Position numbers and translations under genes: made by a program
Notes under the pieces: model-generated
The model's database searches: none
The model's input: the letters and a program-made list of their open reading frames with translations, nothing else
Told to the model about the DNA's origin: nothing
Shown here: one piece after another, positions 52,150 to 60,207 of the stretch
How the letters are laid out: each line of letters begins with the position of its first letter
Position numbering within the stretch: the first letter of the stretch is position 1
Assembly: GCA_964386005.1 (NCBI GenBank)
Contig: CAYLSB010000008.1
Location: 39,265 to 103,264, forward strand
Length of the DNA stretch: 64,000 nucleotides
Reading direction: 5' to 3'
From: FEN-1350 sp964386005
GTDB taxonomy: Bacteria > Planctomycetota > Phycisphaerae > Sedimentisphaerales > Anaerohalosphaeraceae

Positions 52150-53601
52150 TCACTGTCCCGGCGCTTTGAATTTTTTTTCCGCATTGTCGAGAACCAACAC
52201 CCAATCCAGAAATTCCCCCGCATCCGGCGGCATGAATGGCTTCGTTCCGGTGTTGGGGAATGTGCCGATCGGGATCGCCAGGCCGTTGCGCGGATTGTAC
52301 CACCACGCCTTGACCGAGGGACCCTTGATCGCGTCCATCCGGACGGAGAATGCCCGACCGATCGGGGCATAGACCATCGCATAAGAACCATCGCCATCGC
52401 GCGTGGCCACGAACTGATATCGTCCCGCACCGGGGACCGAGGTCGCCACGCGGTCGGTCACAATCACGGAGTTGTCGGGGATTCGCGTCAGGAACGGCCG
52501 CGATTCCATCAACGCCCTTGCATACTGCATCTGCGCTGCGCCGGGCTGGTGAATCGCTTCATACCATGGCATCAGCGGATTGTTGATCGGCCCGCGATCC
52601 GGCGCCCACATCTGCCAGACGCTGTGATGCCCGTAGGTGTGTCCGAATGCCCCGCTGAAGAGGTCCCAATACAGGGGCCGTCGGACATCCGCGCTGATCG
52701 AATGGCCCATTTTCGCCGCGTCGAACGACACCGGATGATCCTCATAAATCGGTTCCCCATCGAGAACGGGCTTGATCGGGGTGCGGTCGTAGTCGGCTCG
52801 CGTCTTGTCATACCGGCCGGTAAACTCCGCCACATGCCCGTTTTGCCGCATATTGAAATCCAGCCACGGCTCATCATGCAACCACTGCGCGGAGCCGGCG
52901 CCTCCCGGAGGATGGAAGGTGATCAGGTGCTTTCCGCCGTCGCCTTTGCGTACTCCTCGCGCCATCGCGCGGATGATTTCCTTGTGCCCGTCGTTCTCGA
53001 TCGGCCGATCCCCGCCGAGAATCCAGACAATGTGAGCATCTTTGTAGCGATTGCCCAGCCATTCGCCGTACGCTTCGGCGCGCTGCGGCGTGAATCCTTC
53101 CGGACCTGTTCCCCATTTCTTGTTCCACTTGTCGCCCCAGGTCGGCAGCATACCGATATAGATTCCCTTTTTCCCGGCCGTTTCCACGATGAAATCGACG
53201 TGCTTGAAGTAGGCCTCGTTGGGCTTGCTCAGGTCATTGTCAATCAGGGGTATATCGCCATTGGCGTTGGGAGCGTTGAGCCCGTCGAGTTCCGCCAGAA
53301 TCACGGCCTGGATCACCGTGAATCCGAGCTGCCGTCGGTTTTCCAGATAGGTCTCCGCCTCCTGGCGATTGAGCCGATGAAACAATTCCCATGCCGTGTC
53401 GCCCAGCCAGAAAAACGGCGTACCGTCGGCGTGGACCAGGAACCGTCTGTTCTCTGAAACCTTCAAATCGCCGTGCGAAAAATCCACGCTCGGCCCGGAA
53501 CGAACGGTCCCTTTCGATGCATCTCTTGAATTCTGTGCGGCCGACAAACAACCCGACAGGATCGCAACAAATCCCAGTGCCAAACAAACTCGCCTTGCCA
53601 T
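52150..53601 (-). CDS. Exported GH140-like (apiosidase-type) glycoside hydrolase
   Basis: A 483-residue protein with signal peptide and lipobox-like AILSGC. The DUF4038/GH140 barrel begins with FLVHADGTPFFWLGDTAWELFHRLNRQEAETYL, continues with GIYIGMLPTWGDKWN and VWILGGDRP, and contains LDGEPIYEDHP, where the glutamate is a candidate catalytic residue. A small C-terminal beta domain (VKAWWYNPRNGLAIPIG) is of the putative collagen-binding type often paired with it. GH140 enzymes release apiose from rhamnogalacturonan II side chains, but this family-wide call does not fix the substrate here. Confidence 0.87.
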   Translation of the reverse strand: MARRVCLALGFVAILSGCLSAAQNSRDASKGTVRSGPSVDFSHGDLKVSENRRFLVHADGTPFFWLGDTAWELFHRLNRQEAETYLENRRQLGFTVIQAVILAELDGLNAPNANGDIPLIDNDLSKPNEAYFKHVDFIVETAGKKGIYIGMLPTWGDKWNKKWGTGPEGFTPQRAEAYGEWLGNRYKDAHIVWILGGDRPIENDGHKEIIRAMARGVRKGDGGKHLITFHPPGGAGSAQWLHDEPWLDFNMRQNGHVAEFTGRYDKTRADYDRTPIKPVLDGEPIYEDHPVSFDAAKMGHSISADVRRPLYWDLFSGAFGHTYGHHSVWQMWAPDRGPINNPLMPWYEAIHQPGAAQMQYARALMESRPFLTRIPDNSVIVTDRVATSVPGAGRYQFVATRDGDGSYAMVYAPIGRAFSVRMDAIKGPSVKAWWYNPRNGLAIPIGTFPNTGTKPFMPPDAGEFLDWVLVLDNAEKKFKAPGQ

Positions 53602-53741
53602 GGTCTAATCTCCCGACTTTATGGATTATAATTTACCGATTCCTTGTCCCTGTACATTACGCGGCAGTATAACCCATCTCTTCCGAAATAGAAGTCCAAT
53701 ACGATCGAAGCCGCCCAAAGCCGAAAGTGATTTCGGGGGGA

Positions 53742-54575
53742 TCAGGAAGCCACGATGCCGCGAAACCACTCCAGACTCTTGAGGGTGTTCCTCTCGCCCT
53801 TGGATTCCAGGTTCATCACGCCGTTCCATTTCTTTTTCTTCAGGAACGCCACGATCCTGCGGATATTGTCGGCGTTGATTCCCTGTCCCACGTGGACCTC
53901 GCTGGCCGCGATACCCGTGTCCCTGCCGATATGGGCTTTCAGCTCCGGCGCGACATCTTTGACGTGGAAATGTCGGATCCACGGATACAATTGGCGTACC
54001 ATCTCCACCGGATCGTTTCCGGCGATGAACGTATTGCCCGTGTCGAAGTTGATTCCCACCAGTTTGGTATCGTCGAAATGTTGCATCATCCGCAGCATCA
54101 ATCTCAGGTTGTTCGTCAATGGACCGTGCGGTTCGATCAGGATCTGGATCTTGTGGCTCAGCGCAAACGGAATCGCCTCGCTGATATGATACACCGCCCG
54201 ATCATAGACCTGACTGAGCGTCATACCCTTGGGCGTTTCGGCCCCATCGGTTGTCGCCACTGCCGGGCAGCCGATCACCTTGGCCAGTTTGATCCCGTTA
54301 ATCAGGTACGGAATCGATTGCCATCGGTGCAGCGCATAATGACAGTCAAGCTGGCTGACCGTTAAACCGTAAGACTCCACTTCCTTACGAAGCGCTACGC
54401 CATCCAGATTCAGAGAGATCGCCGGCGAAAATCCAAGCCCCTCGAAAAAATCCTCTCCATTGACGGTATTGATCTCCACCACCTTGACCTTGTGCTTACG
54501 GCACCACTTGAATACATAAGTGAGAGAACGATCTTCATGACGAAAATTATCGCTGGCGACTCCGATCCGGATCAT
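53742..54575 (-). CDS. Sugar phosphate isomerase/epimerase-like TIM-barrel protein
   Basis: A 277-residue protein of the xylose isomerase-like superfamily (AP endonuclease 2 fold). Metal-binding positions are suggested by LIEPHGPL, GINFDTGNTF and the HFHVKDVAP strand, with AASEVHVGQG near the C-terminus. It is cytosolic, without a signal peptide. It follows the GH140-like gene on the opposite side of a 140-base gap and could act on a released sugar; the exact reaction is not predictable. Confidence 0.88.
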   Translation of the reverse strand: MIRIGVASDNFRHEDRSLTYVFKWCRKHKVKVVEINTVNGEDFFEGLGFSPAISLNLDGVALRKEVESYGLTVSQLDCHYALHRWQSIPYLINGIKLAKVIGCPAVATTDGAETPKGMTLSQVYDRAVYHISEAIPFALSHKIQILIEPHGPLTNNLRLMLRMMQHFDDTKLVGINFDTGNTFIAGNDPVEMVRQLYPWIRHFHVKDVAPELKAHIGRDTGIAASEVHVGQGINADNIRRIVAFLKKKKWNGVMNLESKGERNTLKSLEWFRGIVAS

Positions 54576-54758
54576 GATTTTCTCCTTGCACGAAAAGTGA
54601 AACCTGTCTTGCCGTTTGAATCCTCATCCCTACGGTCGGCCGTACCCCTTGAACTATACCGCCTCCTTCCGTCCTGTCAAAACAAAACACCCCTCCTTCA
54701 ATCCGGTACGATATCGACGCACTCAACAGCAGCGAACAAAAATATTTCGAATAATCTC

Positions 54759-54786
54759 TTGAATTCTTTTTGCCGATGAGTATAAT
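54759..54786 (+). promoter_or_regulatory. Promoter of the leucine operon
   Basis: TTGAAT, 16-base spacer, perfect TATAAT. Transcription would start near 54793, only about three bases before the leader peptide ATG, leaving almost no 5' leader. Confidence 0.7.
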
Positions 54787-54795
54787 GATTTCGTT

Positions 54796-54867
54796 ATGAA
54801 GCAGACTAGGCCAGTTTGTTCGATTTCTTCCGCCATTCTCGGTGGTCTCCTGCTGCTGCGCCAGTAG
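54796..54867 (+). CDS. leuL: Leucine operon leader peptide
   Basis: A 23-codon reading frame ending AILGGLLLLRQ and TAG. Leucine codons CTC at 54838-54840 and CTC CTG CTG CTG at 54847-54858 make five of the last nine codons before the stop. It sits between a strong promoter and leuA and overlaps an RNA hairpin, the arrangement of amino-acid attenuators: scarce charged tRNA-Leu would stall ribosomes on these codons. No Shine-Dalgarno site is present and the predicted transcript starts about three bases upstream, so it would be translated as a leaderless message. The symbol is by analogy with other leucine operons. Confidence 0.72.
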   Translation: MKQTRPVCSISSAILGGLLLLRQ

Positions 54868-54950
54868 GCGCAGACGACGAACATTCCCTACATACCCCTC
54901 ATTTACAGATTCCGTTGGATTTTCTGCGGTTTTTGTGCGATAATCCGCAG
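54856..54950 (+). promoter_or_regulatory. Candidate attenuator of the leucine operon
   Basis: Four short segments share complementary words. Segment 1 CTGCG at 54856-54860 pairs with segment 2 CGCAG at 54869-54873 (7-bp hairpin CTGCGCC/GGCGCAG around the leader stop codon). Segment 3 CTGCG at 54924-54928 pairs with segment 4 CGCAG at 54946-54950. Segments 2 and 3 can also pair, giving mutually exclusive forms. The 3:4 hairpin lacks a U run and ends 8 bases before the leuA ribosome binding site, so control could be at translation. Confidence 0.5.
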
Positions 54951-54970
54951 CTTTATCTGGAGAATACCCT

Positions 54971-56518
54971 ATGGCAACCAACACAGTAGTGATATTTGAC
55001 ACCACCTTGCGTGACGGCGAGCAGGCCCCCGGAGCCGCATTGTCGGTCAGCGAAAAACTCGAGATCGCCCAGCAATTGGCTCGGCTCGGCGTGGATATCA
55101 TCGAGGCGGGCTTTCCCGTTTCGTCGCCGGCCCAGTTCGAGGCCACGCGAATCTGCGCGGAAAACGTTCATGGGCCGGTGATCTGCGGTCTGGCCCGTGC
55201 CAGCGCCAAAGATATCGAGGCGGCCGGAAAGGCGCTTGCAGGGGCCCCGAAGCGACGAATTCATACCTTCATCGCGACCTCGCCGATCCACATGAAACAC
55301 AAACTCAAGAAGAAATCCGACGAGGTCCTGAAGATGGCCGTCGAGGCCGTGCGCTTCGCACGGACCTTCACCGACAACGTGGAATTCTCTCCGGAGGATG
55401 CCTGTCGCAGCGAGACGGATTTCCTCGTCGAGATTCTCACCGCGGTGATCGAGGCCGGGGCCACAACGCTGAATATCCCCGACACCGTCGGTTACGTCCT
55501 GCCCTACGAGTATGGACGCATCATCGCCGAACTTAACTCGCGCGTGCCCGGCGCCGACAAGATCGTCTTCAGCACGCACTGCCATAACGACCTCGGTATG
55601 GCGGTAGCCAATTCTCTGGCCGGTGTCCGCAACGGCGCCCGTCAAGTCGAATGTACCGTCAACGGCATCGGCGAACGCGCGGGCAACGCCGCGATGGAAG
55701 AGATTATCATGTCCATCCATACCCGGCCGGATTTCTTCAAGGATATCCAGACCAATATCCACACGACCGAAATCTTCCGGACCAGCCAGATGGTTTCGCG
55801 GATGACGGGCTTTGTCATCCAGCCCAACAAGGCCATCGTCGGCGCCAATGCCTTTGCGCACGAGTCCGGCATCCATGTGGACGGCATTCTCAAAGAACGA
55901 ACCACCTATGAAATCATGACACCCGAGACCATCGGATTACCGGGATCGCGGATGGTACTTGGTCGCCACAGCGGACGAGCGGGATTTGCGGACCGATGCA
56001 AAACGCTGGGTTTCGAGTTGAGCAAGGAAGAGATCGACTCGGCGTACAAAAAGTTCACCGAGATCGCCGACAAAAAGAAAGAGATCTTCGACGAGGATAT
56101 TACCGCCATCATCAACGACGAAATCCGCGTTGTCGAACAGCGGTTCACGCTGGAATATCTGCATGTATCCAGCGGCACGGGCACCCTTCCTACCGCCAGC
56201 GTGAAGATTCGCGTCGCCGACGAAGTCAAACTCGCCGCCGCGTTCGGCGACGGCCCCGTCGATGCCGCCTACGAGGCGATCCGCCAGGCCGTGCAGCTTT
56301 CCCCCAAGATCGAGGACTACGCGATCCGCGCGATCACCGCCGGCACCGATGCCCAGGGCGAGGCGACCGTTCGTATCCGCAATGGCAAACGATCCTTCCT
56401 GGGGCGCGGCGTCTCGACGGATATCATCGAGGCCAGCGCCAAGGCATTCATCGATGCCTTGAACCGCATGGCGGCGGCGGAAAGCCGTGATCTTGAATCT
56501 GAAAAAGCAAACTTATAA
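54971..56518 (+). CDS. leuA: 2-isopropylmalate synthase
   Basis: Condenses acetyl-CoA with 2-oxoisovalerate, the first step of leucine synthesis. The 515-residue protein has the signature FDTTLRDGEQAPGAALS, STHCHNDLGMAVANSLAG with metal-binding histidines, and HESGIHVDGILKE. The C-terminal regulatory domain (LEYLHVSSGTGTLPTASVKI) that senses leucine is present. Length is typical of the short LeuA form. GGAG lies nine bases upstream of the ATG. First structural gene of the operon, behind the leader peptide. Confidence 0.97.
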   Translation: MATNTVVIFDTTLRDGEQAPGAALSVSEKLEIAQQLARLGVDIIEAGFPVSSPAQFEATRICAENVHGPVICGLARASAKDIEAAGKALAGAPKRRIHTFIATSPIHMKHKLKKKSDEVLKMAVEAVRFARTFTDNVEFSPEDACRSETDFLVEILTAVIEAGATTLNIPDTVGYVLPYEYGRIIAELNSRVPGADKIVFSTHCHNDLGMAVANSLAGVRNGARQVECTVNGIGERAGNAAMEEIIMSIHTRPDFFKDIQTNIHTTEIFRTSQMVSRMTGFVIQPNKAIVGANAFAHESGIHVDGILKERTTYEIMTPETIGLPGSRMVLGRHSGRAGFADRCKTLGFELSKEEIDSAYKKFTEIADKKKEIFDEDITAIINDEIRVVEQRFTLEYLHVSSGTGTLPTASVKIRVADEVKLAAAFGDGPVDAAYEAIRQAVQLSPKIEDYAIRAITAGTDAQGEATVRIRNGKRSFLGRGVSTDIIEASAKAFIDALNRMAAAESRDLESEKANL

Positions 56519-56522
56519 AAAT

Positions 56523-57027
56523 ACTAAGCACTAAATACTAAGCACTAAACAATAAGGACAAATAAGAAACAATAAATTCGAAACAAATAAACAATGATCG
56601 AAAAACAAGTTACGAAACAATATGATCTGGAAGACAGAACCTTTCAGTTTGCCAAACAGGTTCGGGATTTCGCAAAAGGGTACCCAAACAACTTTATGTC
56701 CTGGGATGATGTTCGGCAATTGATTCGATCCAGCGGTTCGGTCGGTGCCAATTATATTGAGGCCAATGATTCGCTCAGCAAGAAGGATTTTGCCATGCGG
56801 ATAAAGATCTGCAAAAAGGAAGCAAAGGAAAGCCGGTATTGGTTGAAGCTACTCGAAAGCCGAAAAGAATCCATTGAGGAACAGCGGTCAAAATTAGAAC
56901 AGGAAGCGACTGAGTTAAGCTATATATTCGCCGCTATATTACGAAAGAGTGAATAGAGTTGTTTTCATTTTGTGTCTTTGGATTATTTGAATTTGTTTCG
57001 AATTTAGGATGTAGAATTTAGTGCTTA
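56523..57027. mobile_element. S23-gene cassette bounded by nested inverted repeats
   Basis: An AT-rich 505-base unit lying between leuA and leuC. Outer inverted repeat TAAGCACTAAAT at 56525-56536 and its complement at 57016-57027. Inner repeat TAAATTCGAAACAAAT at 56573-56588 with its exact complement at 56991-57006. The left end also carries the 13-base word ACTAAGCACTAAA twice with a 14-base period. The only gene inside is the S23-family gene. The nested repeats suggest a small non-autonomous mobile element or folded RNA cassette; no transposase is present. Confidence 0.65.
56594..56956 (+). CDS. S23-family four-helix-bundle protein
   Basis: A 120-residue all-helical protein matching the family first seen in intervening sequences of 23S rRNA genes and related to the Avd accessory protein of diversity-generating retroelements. 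Recognisable segments are DLEDRTFQFAKQVRDFAKG, the RSSGSVGANYIEAN turn and KKEAKESRYWLKLLES. Such proteins form barrel-like pentamers with a basic surface that may bind nucleic acid; function is not established. No strong ribosome binding site. Its AT-rich composition and flanking repeats contrast with leuA and leuC, so it is an insertion. Confidence 0.9.
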   Translation: MIEKQVTKQYDLEDRTFQFAKQVRDFAKGYPNNFMSWDDVRQLIRSSGSVGANYIEANDSLSKKDFAMRIKICKKEAKESRYWLKLLESRKESIEEQRSKLEQEATELSYIFAAILRKSE

Positions 57028-57069
57028 TTTTCAGTCCCTTAGCGCGAGATTGAATAGGAGATTTGTTTG

Positions 57070-58332
57070 ATGGGAATGACGATAACAGAAAAAATCCTCG
57101 CCCGCGCGGCGGGCAAACAGGCCGTCGAGCCCGGCGATCTGGTCAATGCGAAGATCGACGTGATCATGTGCCACGACGTGACGACGCCTCCGGCCATCTC
57201 GATGCTCAAGGCCAAAGGCATTGATCGCGTGTCCGATCCGGATACGATCGTGGTGACGCCGGATCACTTTCAGCCGGCCAAGGATATTCAGAGCGCCGAG
57301 CTGCACAAGCGGCTCGACACATGGGCAAAGGAAAAAGGCATACGGCATTATTATCCCGTCGGTCGTGCGGGCGTGTGTCACGCGCTGCTTCCGGAACAGG
57401 GACACATCCGACCCGGCGATGTGATTGTAGGCGGTGATTCGCACACCTGCACGTATGGCGCATTCGGGGTCTTCAGCACCGGCATCGGTTCGACCGATCT
57501 GGCCGCCGCGATCGCAACCGGCGAACTTTGGTTCAAGATCCCTGCCTCGATGAAGTTTATCCTCAATGGCCGTCTCGGCAAGGGTGTGTATAGCAAGGAT
57601 GTGATTCTGGAGGCCATCCGTCGGATCGGCACCGATGGCGCTCTCTATCGTGCGATGGAGTTCGTCGGCCCGGCCCTGAAGGATATGACCATGGAGGCCC
57701 GCATGACCATGACCAATATGGCCATCGAGGCTGGCGGTAAAAACGGCGTGATCGCCGTCGATGATGTGACTCGTGCATATCTGGATCAGCATCTCAAAGG
57801 CAGGAAGGATTTCACCGTCTTCGAATCGGATCCCGATGCCCGCTATGTGTCCGTCGAGACGATCGACTGTTTGGCGTTGGAACCGATGGTGGCGATGCCT
57901 CATTTACCGAGCAATGGCAAACCTGTCGGTCAGTGTGCCGGGTTGCCGATGGATCAGGCGTATATCGGGAGCTGTACGAACGGCCGTATCGAGGACCTTC
58001 GCATCGCCGCAGAGATTATCAAGGGCCGCAAGGTCAAGATCCGCACGATTGTCGTGCCCGCTACACCGACCATCTGGCGGCAAAGCATCGACGAAGGACT
58101 GGCGCAGATTTTTGACGATGCCGGCTGTGTGGTCAGCGCCCCAACCTGTGGTGCGTGCCTCGGCGGGTTCATGGGGATTTTGGCGGCGGGTGAAAAGTGC
58201 GTGAGCACCACCAACCGAAACTTTGTCGGCCGTATGGGAAGCCCGAAGAGCGAAGTCTATCTGGCCAGCCCGGCTACCGCCGCGGCCAGCGCTGTCGAAG
58301 GTAAACTGACCGACCCAAGAGGATTTATTTAA
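57070..58332 (+). CDS. leuC: 3-isopropylmalate dehydratase large subunit
   Basis: Aconitase-family [4Fe-4S] enzyme that isomerises 2- to 3-isopropylmalate with LeuD. The 420-residue protein is the shorter type also found in archaea, with TITEKILARAAGK, GDSHTCTYGAFG, IGSCTNGRIEDLR and the cluster-binding CGACLGG. ATG 57070 is preferred: AGGAG lies nine bases upstream, while TTG 57067 and ATG 57076 fit less well. The leader region before it is the right end of the S23 cassette, so the insertion may influence leuC expression. Confidence 0.96.
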   Translation: MGMTITEKILARAAGKQAVEPGDLVNAKIDVIMCHDVTTPPAISMLKAKGIDRVSDPDTIVVTPDHFQPAKDIQSAELHKRLDTWAKEKGIRHYYPVGRAGVCHALLPEQGHIRPGDVIVGGDSHTCTYGAFGVFSTGIGSTDLAAAIATGELWFKIPASMKFILNGRLGKGVYSKDVILEAIRRIGTDGALYRAMEFVGPALKDMTMEARMTMTNMAIEAGGKNGVIAVDDVTRAYLDQHLKGRKDFTVFESDPDARYVSVETIDCLALEPMVAMPHLPSNGKPVGQCAGLPMDQAYIGSCTNGRIEDLRIAAEIIKGRKVKIRTIVVPATPTIWRQSIDEGLAQIFDDAGCVVSAPTCGACLGGFMGILAAGEKCVSTTNRNFVGRMGSPKSEVYLASPATAAASAVEGKLTDPRGFI

Positions 58333-58400
58333 CCACGGATTACAGATTTCACGGATTAAGAGATTCATTAAAGAATCCGTGTCATCCGTGAAATCCGTGG
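58333..58400. repeat. Palindromic intergenic repeat between leuC and leuD
   Basis: Starts on the base after the leuC stop. Left arm CCACGGATT...TTTCACGGATT and right arm AATCCGTGTCATCCGTGAAATCCGTGG form an imperfect inverted repeat of the word ACGGATTTCACGGAT. Similar words lie at 58956-58981 and 22292-22319, so this is a dispersed family. Confidence 0.8.
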
Positions 58401-58430
58401 ATTCCTTGTTTTAATTTTTTGGAGACAGTT

Positions 58431-58916
58431 ATGGCGATTGCACATGTATATAAACGCGATCACATCAATACCGACGAGATCATTCCGGCCCGTTATCTGA
58501 ATACGGATAACGTATCAGAGTTGGCCGGACACTGTATGGAAGATCTGGACACACAGTTCGTCAAAAAGAGTAAGCCCGGCGACTGCATCGTTGCCGGCGA
58601 CGACTTCGGCTGCGGATCGTCGCGCGAACACGCCGTCTGGGCCCTTCAGGGAGCCAAAGTCGGCGCTGTGATCGCCCAATCCTTCGCGCGGATCTTCTAC
58701 CGCAATTGCATCAACTGCGGATTCTACCCGATCGAGCTGCCCGATGCGATCAATCTCATCCACAACGGCGACGAGATCAACATCGACTACCATGCCGGAA
58801 CGATCTTCAACCGTACGCAGAACAACACGGTTCGTTTCAAAGCCCTTCCGGATTTCGCTTTGTCCATCGTCCGCGACGGCGGCCTGCTGGAGCATATTAA
58901 GAAGTTGGCGACGTGA
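58431..58916 (+). CDS. leuD: 3-isopropylmalate dehydratase small subunit
   Basis: A 161-residue swivel-domain subunit with HVYKRDHINTDEIIPARYL, DDFGCGSSREHAVWAL, and AQSFARIFYRNCINCG, all family signatures. ATG 58431 is chosen because GGAG lies seven bases upstream; TTG at 58419 would add four residues. It follows the leuC-leuD repeat and precedes leuB after 111 bases. Confidence 0.96.
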   Translation: MAIAHVYKRDHINTDEIIPARYLNTDNVSELAGHCMEDLDTQFVKKSKPGDCIVAGDDFGCGSSREHAVWALQGAKVGAVIAQSFARIFYRNCINCGFYPIELPDAINLIHNGDEINIDYHAGTIFNRTQNNTVRFKALPDFALSIVRDGGLLEHIKKLAT

Positions 58917-58955
58917 TCGAATGAGAAGACGAAATGAATAGATGAGTGTTATTTG

Positions 58956-58981
58956 GTCCGTGAAATCCGCGGAATCCATGG
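58956..58981. repeat. Half copy of the dispersed palindromic repeat
   Basis: GTCCGTGAAATCCGCGGAATCC, a diverged copy of the right arm of the 58333-58400 repeat, located between leuD and leuB. No matching left arm is visible. Confidence 0.6.
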
Positions 58982-59027
58982 TTAGAATAGAATCTGAAAG
59001 CAAGAGTAGGAATAGAAAGGATAATGA

Positions 59028-60116
59028 ATGCCAAAGACGTATAAAATCGCAGTCATCGGCGGCGATGGAACCGGCCCCGAAGTAACCGCCGAGGCCGTTA
59101 AGGTCATGGATGCCGCCGCGGCCAAATTCAAATTCAAGGTCGATAAAACATTCTTCGACTTCGGTGGCGAACGATACAAACGCACCGGCGAAACCCTGCC
59201 CGACAGTGCGGCCGCCGAGTTGAAAAAATTCGACGCCATCCTTCTGGGCGCGATCGGCCACCCGGACGTCAAGCCGGGAATCCTCGAAAAAGGATTATTG
59301 CTCCGCATGCGTTTCGAGCTGGACCAATACATTAACCTCCGCCCCGTTCGCCTGTTTCCCGGCGTCGAGTGCCCCGTCAAGGGCAAGGGCCCCAAAGAAA
59401 TCGACTACTGTGTCGTCCGCGAAAACACCGGCGATCTGTACTGCGGAGCCGGCGGTTTCACGCTTAAGGGTACGCCCAACGAGACGGCCGTGCAGACCTC
59501 GATTTACACGCGATTCCAGGTAGATCGCTGCCTGAAGTACGCCTTCGAGTATGCCCGCAAGTACGGCAAGAAGGCCCGAGGCATCGGCCCGGAAAACACG
59601 CTGGCCCTGTGCGGCAAGACCAATGTCCTGACCTTCGTCTATGATCTCTGGGAGCGCGCCTTTCACGAGATGGGCGAAAAATTCTACCCCGACATCCGCC
59701 GCGATTACTACCACGTCGATGCGACCTGCATGTGGATGATCAAAAATCCCGAATGGTTCGATGTGATCGTAACCGGCAATCTGTTCGGCGACATCATCAC
59801 CGATCTGGGCGCCATCACGCAGGGCGGAATGGGCATCGCCGCCGGCGGCAACATCAATCCCGAAGGCGTCAGCATGTTCGAACCCATCGGCGGAAGCGCT
59901 CCCAAATATACCGGCAAGAATGTCATCAATCCTCTGGCCGCCATCTGCGCGATGCAGATGATGCTCGAAACGCTCGGCCTCGATAAAGCCGCCGCCAAAA
60001 TCGAGCAGTCGGTCCGCAAAGTGACTTCGGAAAAACTGAAATCCCTCGCCGCCGGCAAAATGGGGTTCTCCACAAGCCAGGTGGGCGATATGGTTGCCCA
60101 ACTCGTTGCCGACTAA
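59028..60116 (+). CDS. leuB: 3-isopropylmalate dehydrogenase
   Basis: NAD-dependent beta-decarboxylating dehydrogenase that makes the precursor of 2-oxoisocaproate. The 362-residue protein has VIGGDGTGPEV, the substrate-binding arginines in LRMRFELDQYINLRPVRLFPG, VVRENTGDLYCGAGG and the metal-binding GNLFGDIITDLGA followed by GGNINPEGVSMFEPIGGSAPKYTG. The N-terminus and motif choice favour LeuB over isocitrate dehydrogenase, and operon context confirms it. A terminator follows at 60145. Confidence 0.95.
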   Translation: MPKTYKIAVIGGDGTGPEVTAEAVKVMDAAAAKFKFKVDKTFFDFGGERYKRTGETLPDSAAAELKKFDAILLGAIGHPDVKPGILEKGLLLRMRFELDQYINLRPVRLFPGVECPVKGKGPKEIDYCVVRENTGDLYCGAGGFTLKGTPNETAVQTSIYTRFQVDRCLKYAFEYARKYGKKARGIGPENTLALCGKTNVLTFVYDLWERAFHEMGEKFYPDIRRDYYHVDATCMWMIKNPEWFDVIVTGNLFGDIITDLGAITQGGMGIAAGGNINPEGVSMFEPIGGSAPKYTGKNVINPLAAICAMQMMLETLGLDKAAAKIEQSVRKVTSEKLKSLAAGKMGFSTSQVGDMVAQLVAD

Positions 60117-60144
60117 CCGAAGAGAAGATTTTCAAGTCCAAAGA

Positions 60145-60174
60145 AAAGGGGCACAGGATGATGTGCCCCTTTCT
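60145..60174. terminator. Bidirectional terminator after leuB
   Basis: Perfect 10-bp stem AAAGGGGCAC/GTGCCCCTTT with an 8-base loop; the stem ends in T and A runs on both strands. It separates leuB from the convergent phosphatase gene. Confidence 0.85.
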
Positions 60175-60207
60175 ATTGTGCCGGGTGTTTCTATCGAAAG
60201 AATTGTA

